In this document: in pieces, positions 1 to 8,406 of the stretch
Numbering within the stretch: the stretch's first letter is position 1
Layout of the letters: each line of letters begins with the position of its first letter
DNA from: Planctomycetota bacterium
GTDB lineage: Bacteria; Planctomycetota; Phycisphaerae; Sedimentisphaerales; Anaerohalosphaeraceae
Assembly: GCA_029552545.1 (NCBI GenBank)
Contig: JAKPDO010000028.1
Span: 124,001-188,000, forward strand
Length of the DNA stretch: 64,000 nucleotides
Direction: 5' to 3'
Notes under the pieces: generated by a model
What the model was told of the DNA's origin: nothing
Databases searched by the model: none
The model's input: the letters and a program-made list of their open reading frames with translations, nothing else
Program-made: the position numbers and the translations under genes

Positions 1-3000
1 CTGACGATTCTGGGGATTTGGGTTGTTTATCCTCCGCAGGAACGGCTGAAACTGGGACTGGATCTTGCCGGCGGCACCAGTTTGATCTATGAGATTGACA
101 CAACGGGGCTTTCTCCTCAGGAACGCAAGGGACTGGCGGAAAGCATGATTCCCATCCTGATGAAGCGAATTGACCCCAGCCATATGGCCAATCTCGTGAT
201 GCGTCCGCAGGAGGACACCCGCATTGAGATTCAGCTGCCGGTGTCCAGCCCGGAAACCCGACGCAAACGGCAGGCCTTTCAGGAAGCGTTGCAGGACCTT
301 GAACGGCAGAATCTGAACCTGCTCCAGGTCAAAAAGATGCTTTCTCTGCCGAAAGAGGAACGGCAGGCACGTCTGGAATCTCTGGCACAAAATAATCCGC
401 AGCGGCTGGCTGTCTTAACCGCTTTGGCGGAAACATATGACCTGCGGACCGCCAAGCAGAATGAACGGGATCAGACCTGGGCACAGATGGAAGCCCTGCT
501 GAAACCGCTCCAGGAACAGGGGTTGGATACCGATTCGATTCGTTCCAATATCCCCCTCTGGTATGAACAGCCCGAGGAACGCCGGACTCAGGCGATGCAG
601 GGATTTGTCAAATGGCTCAAACCCGCAGAACCCGCCCAGGACCAATTGACCCCCGAACAGACGGCGTTGCTGGATGTTCTCAAACAGTATCTGGCTCTTT
701 ACGGACGCTGGGCGGAGGCCGTCAATGAACTGACCCGTCCTGAGGATGGGGCCAATGCTCGCTGGAACAAGGCGGTAGCGGACCTGAATCGGCTGAACCT
801 GAATCTTCAGCAGCTGCAGGATATTCTTGAGCTGCCGGCCAATTCAGCACGCCGCCGCGAGGCACTGGACGAACTGAAAAAGCAGTTTCCGGACCGACAG
901 GAAAAAATTGCCCAGATTGAGACGCTTTATGAGGATTACCGCAAGGTAGCCGGTCTGCTGGATGATCCGGAAGACCTCAAGCGAATGCTCAAGGGCTCCG
1001 GTGTGCTGGAGTTTCGAATTCTGCCGACACCGGATGACGGCCGAACCAATATGGACGAAATACGCGGCTATCTGGAAGCCCTTCGGTTAAAGGGACCGCG
1101 ACAGGCATCGGATGCCAAGTATGTATGGGTGGAAATTGAAGACCCCGCCAATTGGCCGGATGGACTGGGCATTGTCGGTACATTCGGGGATAAAAAATAC
1201 GTCCTGGCGAGCAATCAGCCGAAGGAGTGTATGCTTCACTCCCCGGACAAGAAGTGGAAACTGCGTCGTGCCTATCCGACTCGCGATGACAAAGGACTGC
1301 GTGCGATCGGTTTTACCTTTAACCAGACGGCCGCCAATCTGTTTTTCAATCTGACACAGGATAATCTTAAGCGGCCGTTGTGCATTATCCTTGACGACCG
1401 AGCCCTGTCGGCTCCGACCATTCGCGCCGCTATCAGCACCTCCGGAATTATCGAAGGGAAATTCAGTCCCACAGAACAGACGGATTTGGTCAATAAACTG
1501 AATGCCGGCTCATTCCGGGCCAAATTGTCGGAAGTGCCGATTTCCGAGAAGACCATCGGTCCCCTGCTGGGAGCGGATAATCTCCGACAGGGGCTGCGTG
1601 CAGGGTATATCGGTCTGATTGCCGTGGCCGGCTTTATGTTCTTTTACTATCTGCTGGCGGGTGCAATCGCAGACATCGCCCTGCTGCTCAACCTGCTGTT
1701 TGTGCTGGCGATGATGGCGGCTTTCAATGCCACCTTTACTCTGCCGGGCATTGCCGGCTTGATCCTGACAATCGGCATGAGTGTGGATGCGAATGTGCTG
1801 ATTTTTGAGCGAATCCGGGAGGAGCAAAAGCGGGGTTCGACTCTCCGTGCGGCGATTGCCAATGGGTATGGTCGGGCTTTTCGGACGATTTTTGACGCCA
1901 ACCTGACCACATTCGGTGTTGCGTTTATTCTGCTGATGGTGGCCTCGGAGGAAATCAAGGGATTTGCCATTGTTTTGATGCTCGGCATCATTTCAAGCAT
2001 GTTTACGGGGTTGTTTGTCACCCGGGTCATTTTTGATTTCCTTATCAGCCGGCGGATTCTCAATCAGCCGCTGAAAATGTTTGCAATTCTTCAAAACGCC
2101 CGCGTAAACTGGACGGGAATGCGGCCGCTGTTTTTGGTGATTTCCGGCTCTCTGATGATTGGCGGTCTGGCTGTTTTCTTTATGCGGGACGAGACGACAA
2201 ACAGCAAATATGACATTGAGTTTACCGGCGGTACCAGTGCCCAAATCGATTTAAAGCCGGGAACGGCTTATACCCGAAAGATTGTGGAAGACAAGTTCCG
2301 CCAATACGCCGAATCCATCGGAAATCGCGCTTTGGCGGCCGCCAAGGTTTACAGCATCGGAGACAGCGGTCTGCAGTATGAAATTACCACGACGGAAACC
2401 AACCGGTGCCGGGCTCAGATTGTTTTCAGCGAGGCCGGTCAAACGGTTCAGAGTGTTCTGGATGCCGTCCGGGCGGCTGCACGAAAACTGGATCAGACGC
2501 TTCCCGCCCTGGAAGTGAAATCTCTGGATGAGAAACGCTTCCAAATTACAACGCGGCGATTGAATCTTTCTCTCATTCAGGAGGTTCTCCAGGAGGCCTT
2601 CGGGGACAAAATGACTATTGCGGAGCTGAAAATCGATGAAATCGTCAGCGATGCGATTCGAGCCGCTTTTAAAGATCTTCTGGCGGTTAAAGAAGACCTC
2701 AAGCCGCAAATCGTCTGGGCTCGGGAAGTGCCGGTGGGCACTCCGGAATTGGCGGACTTTGCCGGGGGAGTCCAGATTTTGGTCAAATTAGGGGTGCCCT
2801 CTACCGCAGGGGAAGTTCGCACCCGCCTGCAGGATTTGAAATTCAAACGGGATACGGAAAATCTGCAATGGTATTCGTTCCAGATTTTCCAGCCCAATCT
2901 GAATGAATTGCCCGACAGTCAGCCGATAGAGGAATTCCTGTATGTGAGCATGCACCCGGAAGCGGCCTTTCGGACGCTGACGGAGGAAGAACGCACCCAA

Positions 3001-3639
3001 TACACAAACAATGAGACAACACGGATTACGCAGGCCCTTTCGATGGAGACCTCTCTGTCGCGTGTCACACAAATCGATCCGTCAATCGGTTCGGAGGCAA
3101 AGGTGCGGGCGCTGCTGGCCATTGTCCTGTCGCTGGCGGCAATTGTGCTGTATATCGGCTTCCGGTTCGGCAGTGTCCGTTACGGCATGGCGGCTATCAT
3201 CGCCCTTGTGCATGACGTCTGCATTACGCTGGGATTGGTTACGGCCTGTACCTATGTTGCCGGCACGCCGTTGGGGCAGGCACTGGGGATTTTGGACTTC
3301 AAAATCAATCTGGAAATGATTGCCGCATTTCTGACAATCATCGGGTATTCGCTGAACGATACCATTGTGGTATTCGATCGAATTCGTGAAAACCGCGGCA
3401 AGACGATGATGCTGACACCCCGATTGATTAATGACAGCATCAATCAGACGCTCTCCAGAACCATCCTGACCTCTTTCACCACGTTCCTGGTCCTCTTCGT
3501 TATGTATGTTTGGGGAGGAACAGGAATGAGAGGATTCAGTTTCGCAATGCTGGTGGGTATTGTTGTCGGGACATACTCCTCTATAGCCATTGCCGCTCCC
3601 ATTCTTCTGTTGGGCAAGAAAAGCGAGGACAAGACCTGA
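1..3639 (+). CDS. secDF: SecD-SecF fusion, protein translocase accessory subunit (5' partial)
   Basis: The open frame runs in from the left edge of the window, so the first transmembrane segment and true start lie upstream. SecDF sits in the inner membrane beside SecYEG and uses the proton gradient to pull secreted proteins across. The SecD signature LGLDLAGG is encoded at about base 55. The SecD membrane block follows the P1 region and carries MSVDANVLIFERIREE near base 1780. A second half homologous to SecF carries GYSLNDTIVVFDRIREN near base 3343. Both are the conserved proton-relay/TM4 motifs. At 1212 visible residues the protein is far larger than separate SecD plus SecF, mainly because of long helical insertions in the first periplasmic domain (see findings). 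Fused SecDF is known in several phyla. Confidence 0.95.
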   Translation: MTILGIWVVYPPQERLKLGLDLAGGTSLIYEIDTTGLSPQERKGLAESMIPILMKRIDPSHMANLVMRPQEDTRIEIQLPVSSPETRRKRQAFQEALQDLERQNLNLLQVKKMLSLPKEERQARLESLAQNNPQRLAVLTALAETYDLRTAKQNERDQTWAQMEALLKPLQEQGLDTDSIRSNIPLWYEQPEERRTQAMQGFVKWLKPAEPAQDQLTPEQTALLDVLKQYLALYGRWAEAVNELTRPEDGANARWNKAVADLNRLNLNLQQLQDILELPANSARRREALDELKKQFPDRQEKIAQIETLYEDYRKVAGLLDDPEDLKRMLKGSGVLEFRILPTPDDGRTNMDEIRGYLEALRLKGPRQASDAKYVWVEIEDPANWPDGLGIVGTFGDKKYVLASNQPKECMLHSPDKKWKLRRAYPTRDDKGLRAIGFTFNQTAANLFFNLTQDNLKRPLCIILDDRALSAPTIRAAISTSGIIEGKFSPTEQTDLVNKLNAGSFRAKLSEVPISEKTIGPLLGADNLRQGLRAGYIGLIAVAGFMFFYYLLAGAIADIALLLNLLFVLAMMAAFNATFTLPGIAGLILTIGMSVDANVLIFERIREEQKRGSTLRAAIANGYGRAFRTIFDANLTTFGVAFILLMVASEEIKGFAIVLMLGIISSMFTGLFVTRVIFDFLISRRILNQPLKMFAILQNARVNWTGMRPLFLVISGSLMIGGLAVFFMRDETTNSKYDIEFTGGTSAQIDLKPGTAYTRKIVEDKFRQYAESIGNRALAAAKVYSIGDSGLQYEITTTETNRCRAQIVFSEAGQTVQSVLDAVRAAARKLDQTLPALEVKSLDEKRFQITTRRLNLSLIQEVLQEAFGDKMTIAELKIDEIVSDAIRAAFKDLLAVKEDLKPQIVWAREVPVGTPELADFAGGVQILVKLGVPSTAGEVRTRLQDLKFKRDTENLQWYSFQIFQPNLNELPDSQPIEEFLYVSMHPEAAFRTLTEEERTQYTNNETTRITQALSMETSLSRVTQIDPSIGSEAKVRALLAIVLSLAAIVLYIGFRFGSVRYGMAAIIALVHDVCITLGLVTACTYVAGTPLGQALGILDFKINLEMIAAFLTIIGYSLNDTIVVFDRIRENRGKTMMLTPRLINDSINQTLSRTILTSFTTFLVLFVMYVWGGTGMRGFSFAMLVGIVVGTYSSIAIAAPILLLGKKSEDKT

Positions 3640-3667
3640 TATACAGTACGTTTGACTGACAAACCAA

Positions 3668-3704
3668 GCAGGCCGCCGGTTTTTCTGAGCGGCCTGCTTT
3701 TTTT
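3668..3704 (+). terminator. Rho-independent terminator after secDF
   Basis: A perfect 9-bp stem, GCAGGCCGC pairing with GCGGCCTGC around a 12-nt loop, is followed by seven T residues. It lies 28 bases after the secDF stop and just before the end of the convergent TonB-receptor gene. The opposite side is only moderately T-rich (TTGGTTT), so it may also work weakly for the minus strand. Confidence 0.9.
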
Positions 3705-3711
3705 GTTGGTT

Positions 3712-6027
3712 TCAGAATCGGAGCTGATAGCGAACCCCTACCATCGTCGGCTCTTCAATCCAGGCGCTTTTGTCCGGATAGGGCTTTTTGTAGCCGGAAG
3801 AATAGGAATAGCGTTTGTTGTCTCCGAGCACGGGGATATTCTGGACGTAGAAGGTCAATTCGGCCGCCTTGCTGATGTGATAGGTGAGCGACAGGTTGGC
3901 CGTAATTTCCATATCGTAGGCATCGTGTTTTTTGACATCGCGAATTCTTGCCGCTGTCCCGCCGGCTTCTGCAAGAGCATCCAGCCCGTCCCGGCAGCCC
4001 TCAAAACCCCAGAAAGTTTTCAAATCCCCATGGAGGGTTAGTTTGCCGTCAAAAAACCGGATATTGCTGAACAGTTTCGTGGCATGGTTGGACCAGTTAT
4101 TCAAATCATTCCCCTTCGAAGTAATAATGACACCGGAGCCCGCATTCACATAATAATCGGAATAACTGATACCGGAAGCCTCCATCCCCTTGTCGAGCTG
4201 CCAATCCAGCTGTTTGACAAACGAATGATTGACGCCGAGATTCCAGTTTTCCTTTTTGTACTGGGCTTCGAGTTCAATACCGGCGGTTCGCAATGTTCCG
4301 ATGGGTGCGCTGCGGCGGGCTGTCCAGTCCCAGGCAATCACTGCATTTTTGTTTAGGAATGTCGAGGCCTGATAAAACAGATTTTTCCCGCTCTTGCCGG
4401 AATAAATCAATTCGAATGTGTCCAGTTTTTCCGGTTTGTTGGATGTGCCGATTTCGTGGCTCATATACAATTCTTCCTGGGTATTCATCCGAACAGACCG
4501 CTGAGCAATAAACTTAAGATATTCGTCTTCTTTCAGTTCATAAATCCAGGCAAATCGGGGAGAGAACATATAATCCGTATAACTGTGCCTATCCAGTCGG
4601 GCCGACCACAGGGTGCTCATTCGGGAACTGTGTTTCAGGTTGACTTCTCCCAGAAAGGCATAGGTGCCGGTTTCCCACCCTTCCCCGACGGGGAAATAGC
4701 GGTCGCTGTCTTCATTTACCTGACCCGTCCCGGCCGTGCTGGTGCCGTACGCCTCCGAAGTAGGCCCGCTGATGATGCCTGTCGCCAGTCGAAGTCCGTC
4801 ATCTTTATCCTTCCCCCAGGCAGGACGGATTAAGTCATAGCTGTACTCAAACCCTATCGCCGCTTTCAGCCAGTCCTTGTCCGGTTCGTAGTTCAGCATA
4901 AACCGTGCAAAGTATTCCCATTCAGACCAAATCCAGCCGATGTTCTGCAGGTTGTCTTTATCGTTATCGAGCTTGGAATCCCACTTCTCAATATTATGAA
5001 CATCGATGGAACTTAAACCGAAAGTGCTCTTTAAATTCAACTCATCGGTCAGCGGAGCCAGGTTCTCGAGGGCAAGCTGAAAATAACGATAGCGGGTTTG
5101 ACGGAAATCCTTGTATTGTCCGTCGAACTCATATTTGACCCCGGACCCCTGGGCTAACTCCGAGGAGGTGTTGGTATAGCGTGCCCAGAACCGCCAATTC
5201 TCCCAGAAATTGAAATCCACATGGGCTTTAATTTGGGGTTCATTGAAGAAATCCGTCATATACGTAAACGGCGGACGAGGCCGGTAGGGAGAAGTAGGAT
5301 ACCCCTTTACATAACCGCTTCGAGTCGCATTTTCAACGCCGAACAGGTCCGGGTTAATTCCCGCCGTATCCACGACACTCAGGTATGTATAAAGAGAGGT
5401 TTTCTCGCCCTGATACCCGTAACTGACGGAGTTGCCGATGCTGTCATATTTATCCCAGAACTTCCCGGCCAGCTGCAGTCCCGGATAGTCTTTGGCTTTT
5501 TTCGTGGTGATATTGATGACACCGCCGATGGCTCCCGGTCCGTAGGTCACGGAACCGGGTCCGCGGATAATTTCCACCCGTTCGATATCGCCCAGATCCC
5601 AGTTGAGCAGCTCCAGCCGTGCCCCGTAATGGGCCTTGATATTGACATTGATTCCGTTGACATTCACAAGGAACTTGTAGGGCCGATCGGCGATGATGCC
5701 GCGGATGCCGGGCACGGGACCGACGCTGTGGTTCATATACAGAGCGCCGGGCACATAGATTTCAATCAAATCGAGCAGGTTTCGGGCCGGCGTGCGAGCA
5801 ATATCTTCCGCCGTAATAACTGTAATGCTTGCAGGCACCTTGAATGGGTCTTTTTCTGTAATGGAACCGGGAACATAGACTTCGATGTTCATCAATTCAT
5901 CCAGCGACATTTCAAAAAGGTCGTTTTCGGATGGATTTTGAGCGAAGAGAACTACAGCAAAAAGGCAGAAGAAGCCCACGCAAAGCACCGGGAAGAAACC
6001 AAAAAACTTTGTGTCTCGTTTTCGCAT
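3712..6027 (-). CDS. TonB-dependent outer-membrane receptor
   Basis: Outer-membrane beta-barrel transporter that takes up large substrates using energy from TonB-ExbBD; in this context an oligosaccharide is the most likely substrate (inference). I place the start at the ATG ending at 6027, because it follows a GAGGTG ribosome site and opens a signal peptide (MRKRD then a hydrophobic run ending near VVLFA); upstream codons in the same frame look non-coding. The N-terminal stretch MSLDELMNIEVYVPG is typical of this receptor group. A plug domain follows with VITAEDI, VEIIRGPGSVTYGPGAIGG and INITTK, then a long barrel rich in aromatic residues ending in the usual terminal phenylalanine (YQLRF). 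Length 771 residues fits the family. It is convergent with secDF and lies in the same direction as the pectate lyase gene upstream. Confidence 0.92.
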   Translation of the reverse strand: MRKRDTKFFGFFPVLCVGFFCLFAVVLFAQNPSENDLFEMSLDELMNIEVYVPGSITEKDPFKVPASITVITAEDIARTPARNLLDLIEIYVPGALYMNHSVGPVPGIRGIIADRPYKFLVNVNGINVNIKAHYGARLELLNWDLGDIERVEIIRGPGSVTYGPGAIGGVINITTKKAKDYPGLQLAGKFWDKYDSIGNSVSYGYQGEKTSLYTYLSVVDTAGINPDLFGVENATRSGYVKGYPTSPYRPRPPFTYMTDFFNEPQIKAHVDFNFWENWRFWARYTNTSSELAQGSGVKYEFDGQYKDFRQTRYRYFQLALENLAPLTDELNLKSTFGLSSIDVHNIEKWDSKLDNDKDNLQNIGWIWSEWEYFARFMLNYEPDKDWLKAAIGFEYSYDLIRPAWGKDKDDGLRLATGIISGPTSEAYGTSTAGTGQVNEDSDRYFPVGEGWETGTYAFLGEVNLKHSSRMSTLWSARLDRHSYTDYMFSPRFAWIYELKEDEYLKFIAQRSVRMNTQEELYMSHEIGTSNKPEKLDTFELIYSGKSGKNLFYQASTFLNKNAVIAWDWTARRSAPIGTLRTAGIELEAQYKKENWNLGVNHSFVKQLDWQLDKGMEASGISYSDYYVNAGSGVIITSKGNDLNNWSNHATKLFSNIRFFDGKLTLHGDLKTFWGFEGCRDGLDALAEAGGTAARIRDVKKHDAYDMEITANLSLTYHISKAAELTFYVQNIPVLGDNKRYSYSSGYKKPYPDKSAWIEEPTMVGVRYQLRF

Positions 6028-6272
6028 CGGCTGACACCTCATTTTTTTTACTAACCGATTTAGCGACGGGTCTTTACGAATTTTGTATCGGCTCAGCAAA
6101 AGACCGGCTTTGTTTAGACAAAAAACCTGCTGCAGAATGAATTGGTACCGCAAGCTTGGTTCGATAATAACTCAGAAAGCGGCAAATATTTGCGGACTTA
6201 GGTATACGATGCTTTCTTTTAGACAGGATTTGTCTTTATAAAAGAAATGAAAAAAGGACGTTTCATCGGGAC

Positions 6273-8147
6273 TTAATTGCAGACGGCAATCTCAGGGGAC
6301 GGCCCGCTGACTTTGAAATAATCGATGTTGGCGCAGCCGCCGCTGGTGAGGGCTTCCAGTCGAATCTCTTTTGGGCCTGCTGTTAAGGAAAGCTCTATCG
6401 ATACGGTGGTATAGTTTTCCCATGCCCCAGTTGCCGGAAAATCGATGCCTGCCGATGCCTCAATTCCGTTAATCAGCAGACGGGCAGGTCGGGCGGTTGA
6501 ACCGTTGGCAAACCGCCAGGTAAATGTGTAGGTTCCCGATTCGGAGAGGGAAATCTTCCAGTTGATGCCGCTTCCTGCCGCATTTGTTGTATCACAATAT
6601 CCATAGCCGGTATAGCCCGGATGCTCTTCGGTATCCACAATGCCGTTTACAACACACAAACCGGCAATTGTCAGGGTCGGGTTTTCCTGAATGATGATGC
6701 TGTCTGAAGCGTCGTCAGGGACGGCGCATGCTTGGGCCGAATAGACGGATTCATTGTGATTGTTGTCCACGGCCGACACGACATAATAATACATCATACC
6801 GTTTACAACAGTCTCGTCCGTATATTCAGAAGCGGACAAAGGAGCCGCATTCAGTTTTACGTATCCTGTGTCCCAGGATGTCGAACGATAAATGTTGTAG
6901 CCCGCCAGGTCTTGTTCGGAATTGTCATCCCACTGCAGGTAGACTTGAGCATTCCGGCCCGTGGCCCGCAAATTCGCCGGAGCGGCCGGCGGGGTTGTGT
7001 CCGGAGGGATATAAAGCCAGTTGCTCACAAACAGAGCCAGTTCCTCCAAATCGATAACGCCGTTTGGATAGTAGTCTGCGTTTTCGATTCCGCTGACGGC
7101 CTTCCAAAACCCTGCAAAGACGGCAAAATCCTTGTGATCAACAAGCCCATTTAAGTCAAAATCCCCATACATCCCGAACATCCAGTGCGGCGGATAGCCG
7201 TCTTTGCCGTCTGCACCGGCACCCCACTGCACAATCGCCGGAACCATCGAAGCGGCATCCAGATTATAAGCATACGGCGGCGTAAACACGCTGTCCGTGC
7301 CCGGATGCACTGTGCCGGTGCAGTTGTCCAGAATATTTCCCGAAGCAGCGATTCTGCCTTTGACCGTATTGTCATATTCGATATTGTAATACGGATTGTT
7401 CACTTCTTTAAAGTAGTTGTTTTCAATGAGACATTCGGAATACAGCCTCGCCCAAACGCCGTAAATGGTTTGAACGCCGGTGCAGTGATAATAATTGTTA
7501 TATAAGTGCACCTTTCCAAATCGAACCGATGGGATTCGCTGCTTGCACATCGCACCGAACCAGTTGTGATGGTACGTGATGCGAAGCTTGCCGTAGTCAT
7601 CGGTTGCGCTGTCGCTGCTGCCGACCAGACTGACGCGCTGTTCATTCATCGGCTGGGTGAAATAAAACTTGCACCAGGATACGGTGATGTTGTCGGAACG
7701 CCGCGTGATATCCACCAGACCATCGTAGCAGTCATAGATGGTGCATTTGGTAATAAAGACGTTTGTGATGTCTTCCTTGACGGCGATTCCGTTGCCCTCA
7801 CCATAGCCCTGCGGACAGCGTATTGTCAGTCGCCGAATAATGACGTTTGAACTGCCGTTTTTGAAGCCGAGCATTCCGATAATCGTGGGATTTGTCCTTG
7901 TGCCTTCGATGGTTTTGTTTGATTGGATACTGATTTTGCCGCCGATGGAAGCCAGGTCCAATGTGCCCGAGACCTGAATAATATAGGGGGTATTGACCGT
8001 TTCCGCATAGGTCTTCAGCTCTGCAGGGGTGGATACGACAACAGTGGTCCCACCCGCCCCGCCGGTTGTATTCTGACCAAATCCATCTGCTCCGCGAGAA
8101 GCAGCCCCGGACACAATTATCAGAAAAACAAGCACTATCTTTTTCAT
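6273..8147 (-). CDS. Secreted family-1 pectate lyase with dockerin-like, FN3 and CBM modules
   Basis: Cleaves polygalacturonate by beta-elimination, outside the cytoplasm. The start at 8147 has a good AGGAAAGGAA ribosome site and opens a signal peptide (MKKIVLVFLIIVSGAASRG). Residues from about 25 to 320 form a right-handed beta-helix pectate lyase domain: parallel-helix segments such as NVIIRRLTIRCP and NVFITKCTIYDCYDG, DGLVDI acidic residues for calcium, and RIPSVR, matching the RxPxxR motif with the catalytic arginine. A dockerin-like EF-hand pair follows (DFDLNGLVD and GVIDLEELA), then a fibronectin type III domain (PPAAPANLRATG onward) and a C-terminal CBM35/6-like beta-sandwich (about the last 130 residues). 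The substrate assignment comes from the family; exact specificity cannot be read from sequence. Confidence 0.9.
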   Translation of the reverse strand: MKKIVLVFLIIVSGAASRGADGFGQNTTGGAGGTTVVVSTPAELKTYAETVNTPYIIQVSGTLDLASIGGKISIQSNKTIEGTRTNPTIIGMLGFKNGSSNVIIRRLTIRCPQGYGEGNGIAVKEDITNVFITKCTIYDCYDGLVDITRRSDNITVSWCKFYFTQPMNEQRVSLVGSSDSATDDYGKLRITYHHNWFGAMCKQRIPSVRFGKVHLYNNYYHCTGVQTIYGVWARLYSECLIENNYFKEVNNPYYNIEYDNTVKGRIAASGNILDNCTGTVHPGTDSVFTPPYAYNLDAASMVPAIVQWGAGADGKDGYPPHWMFGMYGDFDLNGLVDHKDFAVFAGFWKAVSGIENADYYPNGVIDLEELALFVSNWLYIPPDTTPPAAPANLRATGRNAQVYLQWDDNSEQDLAGYNIYRSTSWDTGYVKLNAAPLSASEYTDETVVNGMMYYYVVSAVDNNHNESVYSAQACAVPDDASDSIIIQENPTLTIAGLCVVNGIVDTEEHPGYTGYGYCDTTNAAGSGINWKISLSESGTYTFTWRFANGSTARPARLLINGIEASAGIDFPATGAWENYTTVSIELSLTAGPKEIRLEALTSGGCANIDYFKVSGPSPEIAVCN

Positions 8148-8333
8148 CGGGTTCCTTTCCTCACCAGCCGGTAAACCAGCCCCATTTGGGAACAATCTAT
8201 TAATATATTTTCGCTCTGTTTTAGCTGTTTCACAAGGCAATCTTGTGTCTAAAAAAAGAACATTTTGCGCAAAAAAAGGGGGCACGTCTGCTTTTACAGT
8301 CTTGAATTTATGGAAATTCTGAAAAATCCCTTC

Positions 8334-8361
8334 TTGCACCAGCACCGAATGTGCCTATAAT
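8334..8361 (+). promoter_or_regulatory. Sigma-70-type promoter of xylB-xylA
   Basis: A perfect TATAAT at 8356-8361 is preceded at 16 bp by TTGCAC, a weak -35. The transcription start would fall near 8368, inside the palindrome that follows. The next gene starts at 8407. Confidence 0.7.
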
Positions 8362-8362
8362 G

Positions 8363-8388
8363 GCGTTCAGTAATCGATTACTGAACGC
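8363..8388. promoter_or_regulatory. 26-bp perfect palindrome, probable LacI-family-type operator
   Basis: The sequence is a perfect inverted repeat over 26 bp with core TCAGTAATCGATTACTGA and a central CG. Even-spaced palindromes with a central CG are characteristic of LacI/GalR-family sites. It begins two bases after the -10 box and spans the predicted transcription start, so a bound protein would block transcription of xylB-xylA. No regulator gene of this family is in the window, so the family assignment is inference. Confidence 0.75.
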
Positions 8389-8406
8389 TGATATTGGGAG
8401 AAAGCA

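Noticed and set aside
5221-6054. A 277-codon plus-strand open frame opposite the TonB receptor N-terminus
   Set aside because: The receptor plug motifs on the minus strand are unmistakable; the mirror frame has no recognisable features.
6028-6240. A cobalamin-type riboswitch in the leader of the TonB receptor
   Set aside because: The leader is long enough, but I saw no B12-box-like core or matching helices. A 12-bp palindrome (6182-6193) is present but unassigned.
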